The notes beneath the pieces were generated by a model. The model was not told the DNA's origin. It ran no database searches and saw nothing but the letters and a program-made list of their open reading frames with translations. A stretch of 64,000 nt of DNA from contig NZ_JAAOJA010000004.1 in the NCBI RefSeq assembly GCF_013184545.1, positions 124,001 to 188,000 of the forward strand, written 5' to 3'. Both the position numbers and the translations under genes were made by a program. Shown here piece by piece: positions 1 to 8,658 of this stretch; the first letter of the stretch is position 1; the number at the start of each line of letters is the position of its first letter. Source of the stretch: Pseudomonas tumuqii. Its GTDB lineage: Bacteria; Pseudomonadota; Gammaproteobacteria; Pseudomonadales; Pseudomonadaceae.

Positions 1-1
1 C

Positions 2-1444
2 TTCGCCGAGGAGCGACTGCTGCAAGGCCAGGATCTGGCGCTGATTCTGCATTGGCGCAGCTCGCTGCCGGAAAGCCTGCTGACCAGCACTCCGCGCCTG
101 ATTCTGCTGAACGCCTGGGCACTGTTGCTGGTCGGGCGCCTGGAGGAGGCGCAGGCCTGCGTCGATCAACTGCAGCGCTTTCAGCCGCGTGCCGATGCCG
201 AGCGCCTGGCCGAGCTGTTCGCCCAGTGGCAAGCGATTCGCGGGGTTGCCGCCTATGGTCGTGGCCAGGCGCCAGAGGCGCGCGCGCATCTGCTCGAGGC
301 GCTGTCGGCGTTGCCGGATAGCGCCTGGGCGCAGAGCCTGCTTTGCCGTTCGGTGCTGACCCAGATCGCCATCGGCGAAGGCCGGCTGGAACAGGCGCAG
401 CAGCTCAGCTACGAGGTACTCAAGCAGGCGCGCCGCTGCGGTAGCACGGTGTTTGAGGCCTTGCTGGAGCTCGATCACGCGCTGCTGCTGGAGGTGCGCG
501 GTGAGTTTGCCCGCGCCGAGGCACTGCTGCAGCGGGTGCTCGAACAGATGGATGCGCAGTCGTTGCAGCGGACGCCGGTGCGTGGCCGGATTTTGCTGCG
601 TCTGGGGCGTCTGGCGCTGCGTCAGGGTTGCATCGAGCAAGCGACCAGCCACCTGCAAACCGGGCTCGCGGATGCCCGGGCTGATGGTGACCCGGGGGCC
701 TTTCATGGCTATCTGGGCCTGGCCGAGTTGGCCACTTGCCGCCGCGATATTCCCGCCGCATTCGCCCACCTGGCCGAAGCCGAGCGCTGGATGCAGCGCC
801 AGCGGATCAGCGATACCCTCTATCGCGGCGTGCTGTTGCTGGCCAGCAGCCGCCTGTGGATCTACCAGGGGCACCACTCGCGTGCTCGCGAAGCCTTGAC
901 CCGGGTGCTGGGGCACCGACTCGAAACCAGCGTGCCGCCGCCGAATTTTCCCGAGCTGTTCCTGCGCCTGGAACATCTATTGCTGTGCCTCGACATGCTG
1001 CGTGGCGTAGATGTCCGCGAGGCGCTGCAGTCATTGCTCGACCAGGCCGTGGGGCAGGGCCGCCAGGCATTCGCCAGCGAACTCTGGGCAAGTTATGCCG
1101 AGGCCTGCAGCGCCTGCGCAGATCTGCCGGCGGCGAACCAGGCCCGGCAGGCCGCGCAAAGCTTGCGTGAGCGCCTGAACTATCAGGGGCTGTGGTTCGC
1201 CGCCGCCGAACCGCCCCAAGCGGCAATCGGCGAGATGCCGGCGGCGGCAGATGCCTGCCTCAGCTGCCGTGAGCTGACTGTGCTACGCCTGATCGCCCAA
1301 GGCCTGTCCAATCAGGAAGTCGCCGAACAGCTGTTTATTTCCCTGCATACGGTGAAGACCCATGCGCGGCGGATCAACGGCAAGCTCGGCGTCGCCCGGC
1401 GCACCCAGGCAGTGGCGCAGGCCAAGGCGTTGGGGCTGTTGTAA
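2..1444 (+). CDS. LuxR-family (MalT-like) transcriptional regulator, 5' truncated by window edge
   Basis: Only the C-terminal part is present; the frame is open from base 2. The visible protein is about 480 residues of Ala/Leu/Glu-rich helical repeats, as in the TPR-like sensor region of MalT/LuxR ATP-binding regulators. A C-terminal LuxR helix-turn-helix follows (CLSCRELTVLRLIAQG, then SNQEVAEQLF and HTVKTHARRI). The N-terminal ATPase part would lie outside the window. It probably acts as a cytoplasmic DNA-binding activator. The ligand and targets are unknown. It is convergent with the SirB1-like gene, with about 90 bp between them. Confidence 0.85.
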   Translation, partial: FAEERLLQGQDLALILHWRSSLPESLLTSTPRLILLNAWALLLVGRLEEAQACVDQLQRFQPRADAERLAELFAQWQAIRGVAAYGRGQAPEARAHLLEALSALPDSAWAQSLLCRSVLTQIAIGEGRLEQAQQLSYEVLKQARRCGSTVFEALLELDHALLLEVRGEFARAEALLQRVLEQMDAQSLQRTPVRGRILLRLGRLALRQGCIEQATSHLQTGLADARADGDPGAFHGYLGLAELATCRRDIPAAFAHLAEAERWMQRQRISDTLYRGVLLLASSRLWIYQGHHSRAREALTRVLGHRLETSVPPPNFPELFLRLEHLLLCLDMLRGVDVREALQSLLDQAVGQGRQAFASELWASYAEACSACADLPAANQARQAAQSLRERLNYQGLWFAAAEPPQAAIGEMPAAADACLSCRELTVLRLIAQGLSNQEVAEQLFISLHTVKTHARRINGKLGVARRTQAVAQAKALGLL

Positions 1445-1535
1445 GCAAGGCAATGTCTTGTTGTCACACCGTAGGGCGCGACACAAAACCCGGCGGGCTA
1501 TCGCTGCGCTCCGAACGGATCGCCGCCCGGGTGAA

Positions 1536-2336
1536 TCAATGCAGGGGCGGGGGCGTGCCGAGCTGGCGCAGGCGCTCGGCGAGCAGCATGCGTTGCGCCG
1601 GGTCGTCGCACAGCAGCAGGGCGTGCTGCACATCGAAGCGCTCGGCCTGAGGGCACTCCAGCCGTTGGTACAGCTCGGCGCGGGCCAGGTGGTCGGCCAC
1701 CGTGGGCGCGCCCAGCAGCAACACGCGTTCGGCATCTTTCAAGGCCGCCAGGTAGTCCTCTTCCAGCAGGTGCAGGTGATGCAGGTTGCGTGAGAGCCGT
1801 TGCAGCATGCTGCGACCATCGCAGGGGCGCATGTGACTGGCGCTGAGTTCGGCCTGGGCGCCCTGGTAGCGGATCAGCAGTTCGCGGCAGTCACGGGTGT
1901 ACAGGCGTCGTCCGCCGCAGGGGTCGAGCAGGTGATCGGCGCCCGCTACCCGCAGCAGGAAATGTCCGGGGAAGTTCACCCCTTGCAAGGGGATCTCCAG
2001 GCGTCGCGCCAGCTCCAGGGCGATCAATGCCAGCGCCAGCGGTTGTCCGCGGCGGCGCTGGATAACCTTGTGCAGCAAGGCGACCTGCGGGCGTGGCGGG
2101 CTGTCGTCTTCGCGAAAATCCAGCTCACTCAGGCGCCGCAGCAGCGGTTGCGCCAGTTCCTGGGGCGGCAAGGCGGGGAGGCCGAGGCTGATTTGCTGCT
2201 GCAGCGTGCCGAACTCACGCAGCACCTCGGCCGGTTGCAACGTCGGATCGTGTTCGGCGGCAATCCATAGCGCCGCCTCGAAGACCGCAGGCGGTTCTCG
2301 CTCAAGGCAGGCAAGACAGGTCTGGCGTGGGCTCAT
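1536..2336 (-). CDS. SirB1-family / transglutaminase-like tetratricopeptide protein
   Basis: A 266-residue protein of the SirB1 family (transglutaminase-like fold). The diagnostic stretch is RRRGQPLALALIALELARR followed by FPGHFLLR and LLDPCGG. The C-terminus is helical and TPR-like. The ATG at 2336 was chosen because GGAGG lies just upstream on the minus strand, although the frame stays open beyond it. It is divergent from the leucine dehydrogenase gene across about 180 bp. The molecular function of the family is poorly defined, so none is assigned. Confidence 0.8.
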   Translation of the reverse strand: MSPRQTCLACLEREPPAVFEAALWIAAEHDPTLQPAEVLREFGTLQQQISLGLPALPPQELAQPLLRRLSELDFREDDSPPRPQVALLHKVIQRRRGQPLALALIALELARRLEIPLQGVNFPGHFLLRVAGADHLLDPCGGRRLYTRDCRELLIRYQGAQAELSASHMRPCDGRSMLQRLSRNLHHLHLLEEDYLAALKDAERVLLLGAPTVADHLARAELYQRLECPQAERFDVQHALLLCDDPAQRMLLAERLRQLGTPPPLH

Positions 2337-2514
2337 GATCACCTCCGCAGAATACTCGGTTGTAACCGCCTTGCTGGGCGGCGTCCAGTGCTGCGCCTGG
2401 ATTTGCCGTTTATGCAGCCCGGCTTTGCTCAAGGCCCGGCTTATGCCGGCCTGGCCGGGCGGTTTCGGGGGCTGCACCTATACTGGCTGTAACCAGAAGC
2501 AAGGGAGCCACAGC

Positions 2515-3534
2515 ATGTTCGCCATGATGGAAGCCGCCCGGCTTGAGGAATTGCACCTCACGCAGGATCCCGCCACGGGCCTCAAGGCCATAATCGCCAT
2601 CCACAACACGCGTCTCGGTCCAGCCCTCGGTGGCTGCCGCTACTTGGCGTATCCCGACGAGCAGAGTGCCATTCGCGATGCCGTGCGCCTGGCCCAGGGC
2701 ATGAGCTACAAGGCCGCACTGGCCGGCCTCGAGCAGGGCGGCGGCAAGGCGGTGATCATCCGCCCGGCGCATGTCGCCAACCGTGGGGCGCTGTTCGAGG
2801 CGTTCGGCCGTTTCATCGAGACGCTCAATGGTCGCTACATCACCGCAGTGGACAGCGGCACCTCCAGCGCCGACATGGACTGCATCGCCCAGCACACCCA
2901 GCATGTCACCAGCACCACCGAGGAGGGCGATCCTTCGCCGCATACGGCCATGGGCGTATTCGCCGGGATTCGCGCCACGGCGCAGGCGCGTCTGGGCGGC
3001 GATGATCTGCAAGGCTTGCGCGTGGCCATCCAGGGGCTTGGCCATGTCGGCTATGCGCTGGCCGAGCAGCTGCACGCCGTCGGTGCCGAGTTGCTGGTCA
3101 GCGACCTGGATCGCGGCAGGGTGCAACTGGCAGTGGAACAACTGGGCGCCCATCCGGTGGCCAGTGACGCCCTGCTCTCCACGCCCTGCGACATCTTCGC
3201 GCCCTGCGGTCTCGGCGGCGTGCTGAATGGCGAAACGGTTGGCCAGCTGCGTTGTTCGGCAGTGGCCGGTTCGGCCAACAATCAACTGGCCAGTGCCGAC
3301 ATCGCCGACACCCTGCAGGCGCGCGGGATTCTCTATGCGCCGGATTACGTGATCAATGCCGGCGGGCTGATCTACGTCGCCCTCAGGCACCGCGGTGAGA
3401 GCCTGGCGGCGATCACCACGCACCTGCAGCAGATCAGCCTGCGCCTGACCGAGATCTACGCCCACGCCCAGGCCGACAAGCGCTCACCCGCGCGGGTCGC
3501 CGATGCCCTGGCCGAGCGTTTGCTGTACGGCTGA
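2515..3534 (+). CDS. ldh: Leucine dehydrogenase (Glu/Leu/Phe/Val dehydrogenase family)
   Basis: A 339-residue NAD-dependent amino acid dehydrogenase that would interconvert branched-chain L-amino acids and their 2-oxo acids. The substrate-binding domain carries LGPALGGCRY and the catalytic lysine region GGGKAVI. The C-terminal Rossmann domain carries GLGHVGYALAEQL, then an acidic SDLD for NAD. The ATG follows an AAGGGAG site. The three genes downstream encode E1-alpha, E1-beta and E2 of a 2-oxo-acid dehydrogenase. This matches a P. aeruginosa gene order I recall (PA3418-PA3415) and suggests that the oxo acids released here feed that complex. Confidence 0.92.
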   Translation: MFAMMEAARLEELHLTQDPATGLKAIIAIHNTRLGPALGGCRYLAYPDEQSAIRDAVRLAQGMSYKAALAGLEQGGGKAVIIRPAHVANRGALFEAFGRFIETLNGRYITAVDSGTSSADMDCIAQHTQHVTSTTEEGDPSPHTAMGVFAGIRATAQARLGGDDLQGLRVAIQGLGHVGYALAEQLHAVGAELLVSDLDRGRVQLAVEQLGAHPVASDALLSTPCDIFAPCGLGGVLNGETVGQLRCSAVAGSANNQLASADIADTLQARGILYAPDYVINAGGLIYVALRHRGESLAAITTHLQQISLRLTEIYAHAQADKRSPARVADALAERLLYG

Positions 3535-3621
3535 CCCTGCTTGTCCTGGCCGGCCAGCCTCAGCCGATGCCACAAGCGTCGGCCGTTGTTAGCACACTCA
3601 CAAGGTGCCGAGGAAACGTCC

Positions 3622-4716
3622 ATGAATTTGCTCAACCCCGACATACCCTATACCCGTTACCTGGATCCGCAGGGTCGCCTGCTCGGTGCCTTGCCGGCGT
3701 GGGCCGACGACTTCGACTTGCTGATCCGCCTGTACCGGCAGATGGTCCTGACCCGCCTGTTCGACCAGAAGGCCGTGGCCCTGCAGCGTACCGGGCGCAT
3801 CGGCACCTATGCGCCGACCATCGGCCAGGAAGCCATAGGCGTGGCCATCGGCGCCTTGATGAAGCCCGAGGACGTGCTGGTGCCTTATTACCGCGACACC
3901 GCCGTGCAGGTGATGCGTGGGGTGAAGATGGAGGAAATCCTCCTCTACTGGGGCGGCGACGAGCGTGGCAGCGCCTATGTCGACCCGGCGGTGGCCCAGG
4001 ACTTTCCGCTCTGCGTGCCGATCGCCACCCAGGCCCTGCATGCCTGCGGCGTGGCCACGGCGATGAAAATTCGCGGCGAGCACCGGGTCGCCGTCACCAC
4101 CTGCGGCGATGGTGCGACCAGCAAGGGCGACTTCCTCGAGGCGCTCAACGTCGCCGGCGCCTGGCAATTGCCGGTGGTCTTCGTGGTCAACAACAACCAG
4201 TGGGCGATCTCGGTGCCGCGGCGCATCCAGTGCGGTGCGCCGACCCTGGCGCAGAAGGCCATCGGTGCCGGTTTTCCCGGCGAGCAGGTCGACGGCAACG
4301 ACATCATCGCCGTTTACGAGCGCATGCAGGTCGCCCTGGAGCGTGCCCGCCACGGCAAGGGCCCGGTGTTGCTGGAGTGCATCAGCTACCGCCTCGGCGA
4401 CCACACCACCGCCGACGACGCCACCCGCTATCGCCCGGCCTCCGAGGTCAAGCAGGCCTGGCAGGAGGAGCCGGTCAAGCGCCTGCAGGCTTTTCTCGCC
4501 GCCCAGGGGGTGTGGGACGAAGGCCGCGAGCAGGCGCTGATCGGCGAGTGCCAGGGCCTGGTGCAGCAGGCGGTGGAGGCCTTCGAACAGGTCGGCACGC
4601 AGCCGCTCGACGCGCTGTTCGACTACGTCTATGCGCAGTGGCCGGCGGCGCTGGCCGAGCAGCGCGACATGCTGCGCGAGCGCGTCGCCCGACGTGAGGA
4701 GAGCCGCCATGAGTGA
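3622..4716 (+). CDS. 2-oxo-acid (pyruvate / branched-chain) dehydrogenase E1 component, alpha subunit
   Basis: A 364-residue thiamine-diphosphate-dependent E1-alpha subunit. The ThDP motif starts at GDGATSKGDFLEALN and ends at VVNNNQWAIS (GDG to NN, the usual spacing). TYAPTIGQEAIGVAIG is typical of the family. The ATG at 3622 lies 87 bp after the leucine dehydrogenase stop. The frame overlaps the E1-beta start by 8 bp, so the two subunits are probably coupled. Homologues are often annotated as pyruvate dehydrogenase. The leucine dehydrogenase neighbour argues for branched-chain 2-oxo acids, but the sequence alone does not settle this. Confidence 0.92.
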   Translation: MNLLNPDIPYTRYLDPQGRLLGALPAWADDFDLLIRLYRQMVLTRLFDQKAVALQRTGRIGTYAPTIGQEAIGVAIGALMKPEDVLVPYYRDTAVQVMRGVKMEEILLYWGGDERGSAYVDPAVAQDFPLCVPIATQALHACGVATAMKIRGEHRVAVTTCGDGATSKGDFLEALNVAGAWQLPVVFVVNNNQWAISVPRRIQCGAPTLAQKAIGAGFPGEQVDGNDIIAVYERMQVALERARHGKGPVLLECISYRLGDHTTADDATRYRPASEVKQAWQEEPVKRLQAFLAAQGVWDEGREQALIGECQGLVQQAVEAFEQVGTQPLDALFDYVYAQWPAALAEQRDMLRERVARREESRHE

Positions 4717-5695
4717 GGCCAAACTGACCCTGCTGGAGGCGATCAACCTGGCCCTGCACCGGGCCATGTACGAGGACCTGGATGTGGTGGTGCTGGGCGA
4801 GGATGTCGGCGTCAACGGCGGTGTGTTCCGCGCCACTGCCGGCCTGCGCGACACCTTCGGCTTCAAGCGGGTGATCGACACGCCACTGGCCGAGACCATG
4901 ATCGCCGGGCTGGCGATCGGCATGGCCGCACAGGGGTTGAAGCCGGTGATGGAAATCCAGTTCATGGGCTTCATTTACCCGGCGCTGGATCAGTTGGTCT
5001 CGCATGCCAGCCGCCTGCGCAATCGCACCCGCGGCCGCTTGAGCTGCCCGATGGTGTTGCGCACGCCAATGGGCGCCGGGATTCGTGCGCCGGAACACCA
5101 CAGTGAAAGCACCGAGGCGATGTTCGCCCATATTCCCGGCCTGCGCGTGGTCATCCCGTCCTCGCCGGCGCGGGCCTATGGCCTGCTGTTGGCGGCCATC
5201 GACGATCCCGATCCGGTGATCTTCCTCGAGCCCACGCGGTTGTACCGGATGAACCCGCAGGTGCTGCATGACGATGGCAAGCGCCTGCCGCTGGACAGCT
5301 GCTTCACCCTGCGCGAGGGCAGCGACCTGACCCTGATCAGCTGGGGCGCCAGTGTCCACGAGACCCTGCAGGCGGCCGCGCAACTGCAGGAGCGCGGGGT
5401 GTCCGCCGAGGTGATCGACGTTGCCTGCATCAAGCCGCTGGATCTGGATACCCTCGAAGCCTCGGTGCGCAAGACCGGGCGCTGCGTGATCGTGCACGAG
5501 GCGCCGAAGAGCTGCGCGGTCGGCGCGGAAATCGCCGCCAGCCTGTACGAGCGCGCCCTGCTGGATTTGCAGGCGCCGATCCAGCGGGTCACTGCGCCGG
5601 ATATCCCGCCGCCGCTGTACCGCCAGGAGCAACTGTATATACCCGGCGTCGAGGACATCCTCGCCGCTTGCGAGACGGTACTGGATTACGCCTGA
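4709..5695 (+). CDS. 2-oxo-acid dehydrogenase E1 component, beta subunit
   Basis: A 328-residue E1-beta subunit (transketolase-like pyrimidine-binding domain plus C-terminal domain). Recognisable segments are VLGEDVGVNGGVFRAT, DTPLAETMIAGLAIGMA and EIQFMGFIYPALDQL near the N-terminus. In the C-terminal domain, LTLISWGASV and the VIVHEAPK region are typical. It starts inside the end of the alpha gene (8 bp overlap). It would form the heterotetrameric decarboxylase that loads acyl groups onto the E2 lipoyl domain. No E3 (lipoamide dehydrogenase) is encoded nearby, so E3 must be supplied from elsewhere. Confidence 0.92.
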   Translation: MSEAKLTLLEAINLALHRAMYEDLDVVVLGEDVGVNGGVFRATAGLRDTFGFKRVIDTPLAETMIAGLAIGMAAQGLKPVMEIQFMGFIYPALDQLVSHASRLRNRTRGRLSCPMVLRTPMGAGIRAPEHHSESTEAMFAHIPGLRVVIPSSPARAYGLLLAAIDDPDPVIFLEPTRLYRMNPQVLHDDGKRLPLDSCFTLREGSDLTLISWGASVHETLQAAAQLQERGVSAEVIDVACIKPLDLDTLEASVRKTGRCVIVHEAPKSCAVGAEIAASLYERALLDLQAPIQRVTAPDIPPPLYRQEQLYIPGVEDILAACETVLDYA

Positions 5696-5719
5696 AACGG
5701 GTGTACGGCTGCTGATCAT

Positions 5720-5797
5720 GTAGGAGCGGGCCATGCCCGCGATGCGGGTGTCGGATCGATCGCGGGCATGGAACTAGGCGTCACCCCCGCTTCTACG
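5720..5797. repeat. REP-like palindromic element between E1-beta and E2 genes
   Basis: The segment contains GTAGGAGCGGGCCATGCC and, downstream, the complementary arms ATCGCGGGCATGG and CCCGCTTCTAC. This is the pattern of Pseudomonas repetitive extragenic palindromes. It sits within an otherwise tight operon and could form a hairpin in the transcript that lowers expression of the downstream E2 gene or stabilises the upstream message. Confidence 0.7.
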
Positions 5798-5820
5798 GGG
5801 AAGTGAATGGGAGAGTGGAG

Positions 5821-6930
5821 ATGAAATACTTCAAACTGCCCGACCTCGGCGAAGGCCTGCAGGAGGCCGAGATCGTCGAGTGGCACGTCAAGGCCGGCGA
5901 GGAGGTCAAGGCCGACCAGCTGTTGGTCTCGGTGGAAACCGCCAAGGCCATCGTCGATATCCCCGCGCCCTACGACGGCGTGGTGGCCAAGACCTTCGGC
6001 GCCGAGGGCGACATCCTGCATGTCGGCGAGCCGCTGCTGGCCTACGAGGGCGAGGCCGATGCCGGCACCGTGGTCGGCCGTCTGGAAGGCGGTGGCGAGG
6101 CGCAGGCGGACAGCTTCTTCGTCGGCGCCGCGCCTTCGACCCGCGAGCATCTGGCGCCGCGCGCGACCCCGGCGGTGCGTCAACTGGCCCGCCAGCTGGG
6201 GGTCGACCTGAGTGGCCTGTCCGGCTCCGGGTCCGACGGCCTGATCACCCGCGGCGATGTCGAAGCCGCGACCCAGTCCGCCCGCGACAAGTTCGGTGGC
6301 GACAAGCTGCGCGGGGTACGGCGCAGCATGGCGATCAACATGGCGCGTTCGCATGCCGAGGTGGTGCCGGTGTTCATTGTCGGCGACGCCGACCTGCATC
6401 GCTGGCTGCAGGCGCGCGATCCGCTGGTGCGCATCGCCCAGGCGATCGCCGCCGCCTGCGCGGTGGAGCCGGTGCTGAACAGCTGGTTCGATGGCAAGAA
6501 CCTGTCGCTCAAGCGCCACGCGCAACTCGATCTGGGCATCGCCGTGGATACTACGGACGGGTTGTTCGTGCCCGTGTTGCGCAATGTCGGCGCACGCACG
6601 GCGGAGGACTTGAAGGAAGGGGTTGCGCGCCTGCGTGCCGACGTCAAGGCGCGCTCGATCCCGCCCCAGGAAATGATGGGCGCGACCATCACCCTGTCCA
6701 ATTTCGGCACCCTGTTCGGCCGTTACGCCAACCCGGTGGTGATGCCGCCGCAGGTGGCGATCATCGGCGCTGGCGGTATCCGCGACGAGCCGGTGGCGGT
6801 GGGCGGCAAGGTGGTGGTGCACCCGATTCTGCCGCTATCGCTGACCTTCGATCACCGCGCGGTCACCGGCGGCGAGGCCGCGCGTTTTCTCAAGGCGCTG
6901 GTGCAGGCGCTGGAGCAGGGCGAGGGTTGA
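5821..6930 (+). CDS. 2-oxo-acid dehydrogenase E2 component (dihydrolipoamide acyltransferase)
   Basis: A 369-residue E2 with one N-terminal lipoyl domain (lipoyl lysine in SVETAKAIVD). A peripheral subunit-binding domain follows (PAVRQLARQLGVDLSGLSG...DGLITRGDVE). The C-terminal catalytic domain contains TITLSNFGTLFGRYANPV. The start at 5821 follows a GGAGAG site. An oddity is that the usual HxxxDG catalytic motif near the C-terminus reads DHRAVTGGEAARF, so the conserved aspartate is a threonine here. Function in the complex is still likely, as the rest of the domain is intact. Confidence 0.9.
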   Translation: MKYFKLPDLGEGLQEAEIVEWHVKAGEEVKADQLLVSVETAKAIVDIPAPYDGVVAKTFGAEGDILHVGEPLLAYEGEADAGTVVGRLEGGGEAQADSFFVGAAPSTREHLAPRATPAVRQLARQLGVDLSGLSGSGSDGLITRGDVEAATQSARDKFGGDKLRGVRRSMAINMARSHAEVVPVFIVGDADLHRWLQARDPLVRIAQAIAAACAVEPVLNSWFDGKNLSLKRHAQLDLGIAVDTTDGLFVPVLRNVGARTAEDLKEGVARLRADVKARSIPPQEMMGATITLSNFGTLFGRYANPVVMPPQVAIIGAGGIRDEPVAVGGKVVVHPILPLSLTFDHRAVTGGEAARFLKALVQALEQGEG

Positions 6931-6937
6931 TTCGCGC

Positions 6938-6981
6938 GGCGCTCCAGGCTGTACCGCCTGGGCGGCGCAGCCTGGAACGCC
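6938..6981. terminator. Bidirectional hairpin between convergent genes
   Basis: A 14-bp inverted repeat (GGCGCTCCAGGCTG at 6938-6951 and CAGCCTGGAACGCC at 6968-6981, one mismatch) with a 16-nt loop. It lies between the stop of the E2 gene and the stop of the convergent aminotransferase gene. There is no long T tract, so termination efficiency is uncertain. Confidence 0.55.
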
Positions 6982-6986
6982 ATGCA

Positions 6987-8120
6987 TCAGTCGCTTGGCA
7001 GCTGGTCCAGCGCCTGTTCGAGGATCTCGACGGTACGCTCGATATTGTTCAGCTTTTCCAGGCCGAACAGGCCGATGCGGAAGGTCTGGAAGTCGGCCGG
7101 TTCATCGCATTGCAGGGGCACCCCGGCGGCAGTTTGCAGGCCCAGGGCGGCGAACTTCTTGCCGTTCTTGATCTGCTCGTCGTCGGTGTAGCAAACCACC
7201 ACGCCGGGGGCCTGAAAGCCTGCTGCGGCGACACTCTTGAAACCCTTGGCGGTCAACAGCGCGCGCACCCGCTGGCCGAGGGTCTGCTGCTCGGCGCGGA
7301 TCTCGGCAAAGCCGTAGCCTTGGGTTTCCTGCATGACATCGCGAAAACGCGCCAGCGCATCGCAGGGCATGGTCGCGTGGTAGGCATGGCCGCCCTGTTC
7401 GTAGGCCTGCATGATCTGCAGCCATTTCTTCAGGTCGCAGGCGAAGCTGCTGCTCTGGGTCTCGTCGATCCGCGCGCAGGCCAGCGCACTGAGCATCACC
7501 AGGGCGCAGCAGGGGGACGCGCTCCAGCCTTTCTGCGGCGCGCTGATCAGCACATCGACGGCGCTGACCTGCATGTCGACCCAGAGCGTGCCCGAGGCGA
7601 TGCAGTCGAGCACGAACAGACCACCTACCGCATGCACGGCGTCGGCGACGGCGCGCAGGTAGTCATCGGGCAGGAGGATGCCCGAGGCGGTTTCGACATG
7701 GGCGGCGAAGACCAGGTGCGGCTTTTCCGCGTGAATGGTCGCCAGCACCTCGTCGAGCGGTGGCGGGGCGAAGGCGGCCTGGCCGCCGGCTTCGACGGGA
7801 CGGGCCTTCAGCACCTGGGCCGTTGCCGGGATCTGGCCCGCCTCGAAGATCTGCGTCCAGCGGTAGCTGAACCAGCCGTTGCGGATCACCAGGCACTTCC
7901 TGCCGGTTGCCAGCTGGCGTGCCACCGCTTCCATACCGAAGGTGCCGCTGCCGGGCACTATCGCCACGGCGTGGGCGTTGTAGACCTGTTTCAGGGTGCT
8001 GGAGATGTCGTTCATCACGCGCTGGAACGCCTGCGACATATGGTTGAGGGAGCGGTCGGTGTAGACGACCGAGTATTCGACCAGGCCATCGGGATCGACA
8101 CTTGGGTACAGGGCTGACAT
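6987..8120 (-). CDS. Class V aminotransferase (alanine-glyoxylate / serine-pyruvate aminotransferase family)
   Basis: A 377-residue PLP-dependent enzyme. VPGSGTFGMEAVA matches the cofactor-phosphate-binding stretch of the family. HVETASGILLP and LDCIASGTLWVDM carry the PLP-ring Asp, and ISAPQKGWSAS holds the Schiff-base lysine. The ATG at 8120 follows a GGAG site; the longer open frame lacks one. It is convergent to the E2 gene. Members use small amino acids with glyoxylate or pyruvate, or act on phosphonates. The exact substrate cannot be decided here. Confidence 0.85.
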   Translation of the reverse strand: MSALYPSVDPDGLVEYSVVYTDRSLNHMSQAFQRVMNDISSTLKQVYNAHAVAIVPGSGTFGMEAVARQLATGRKCLVIRNGWFSYRWTQIFEAGQIPATAQVLKARPVEAGGQAAFAPPPLDEVLATIHAEKPHLVFAAHVETASGILLPDDYLRAVADAVHAVGGLFVLDCIASGTLWVDMQVSAVDVLISAPQKGWSASPCCALVMLSALACARIDETQSSSFACDLKKWLQIMQAYEQGGHAYHATMPCDALARFRDVMQETQGYGFAEIRAEQQTLGQRVRALLTAKGFKSVAAAGFQAPGVVVCYTDDEQIKNGKKFAALGLQTAAGVPLQCDEPADFQTFRIGLFGLEKLNNIERTVEILEQALDQLPSD

Positions 8121-8658
8121 GAGTGACTCCGGGAGCAAGGATGCTGGTGTCATGACCCTGCCCGAAGCCTGGCTGAATGACAAGCTGGCCGGCGCAGGGC
8201 TGGCCCGGATCTGCGCTTGCGCCGGCGCAGTGGCGGGCTGACGAACCTTTGGCGAGCAGCGCTCGAACGGCTCGCCAAGCGCCCTCCAGGTTCCGCTCGA
8301 TGGCGCTGGCGCTCGTCGGAATAACCCCTGCGGAGTGTTGCGCAGCCGCGGGACGCCTGCTTAAATTTTGCTCCCTAGTCGACGGGTGACCAACAGGTCA
8401 GGTCGAGCCTCCAGGGCGCCCGCGTTGTCAGTCTGTGCGGTGTAGTGCGCGTTGGTTGAAGCGGAGGGATCCTCAGCCGTGGTACGTGGAATCGATCCGA
8501 TAAACCACTGCAACTAAGTGAACGTAAACAAGTCATTTATGGGGCTGCCTGATACTTGCTCAAGTCTCGGGTACAGGCGTTTTTTTGCCCGCGCTATGGC
8601 CCTGCGAACAGTGCACAGACTGTCCGCAGCGCCCAATTTGTGCCAAGAGGATAACGAT
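8121..8658. other. Intergenic region upstream of phaG
   Basis: This 538-bp non-coding stretch separates two divergent genes. It contains a perfect 9-bp inverted repeat, TTGGCGAGC (8249-8257) and GCTCGCCAA (8270-8278), which could be an operator or a transcript hairpin. No convincing sigma-54 (-24/-12) or sigma-70 promoter could be assigned by eye. No coding remnant was recognised. Confidence 0.4.

Noticed and set aside
8200..8300. Possible sigma-54 promoter upstream of phaG
   Set aside because: TGGCCCGGATCTGC only loosely resembles the -24/-12 consensus, and the spacing and bases are not convincing.
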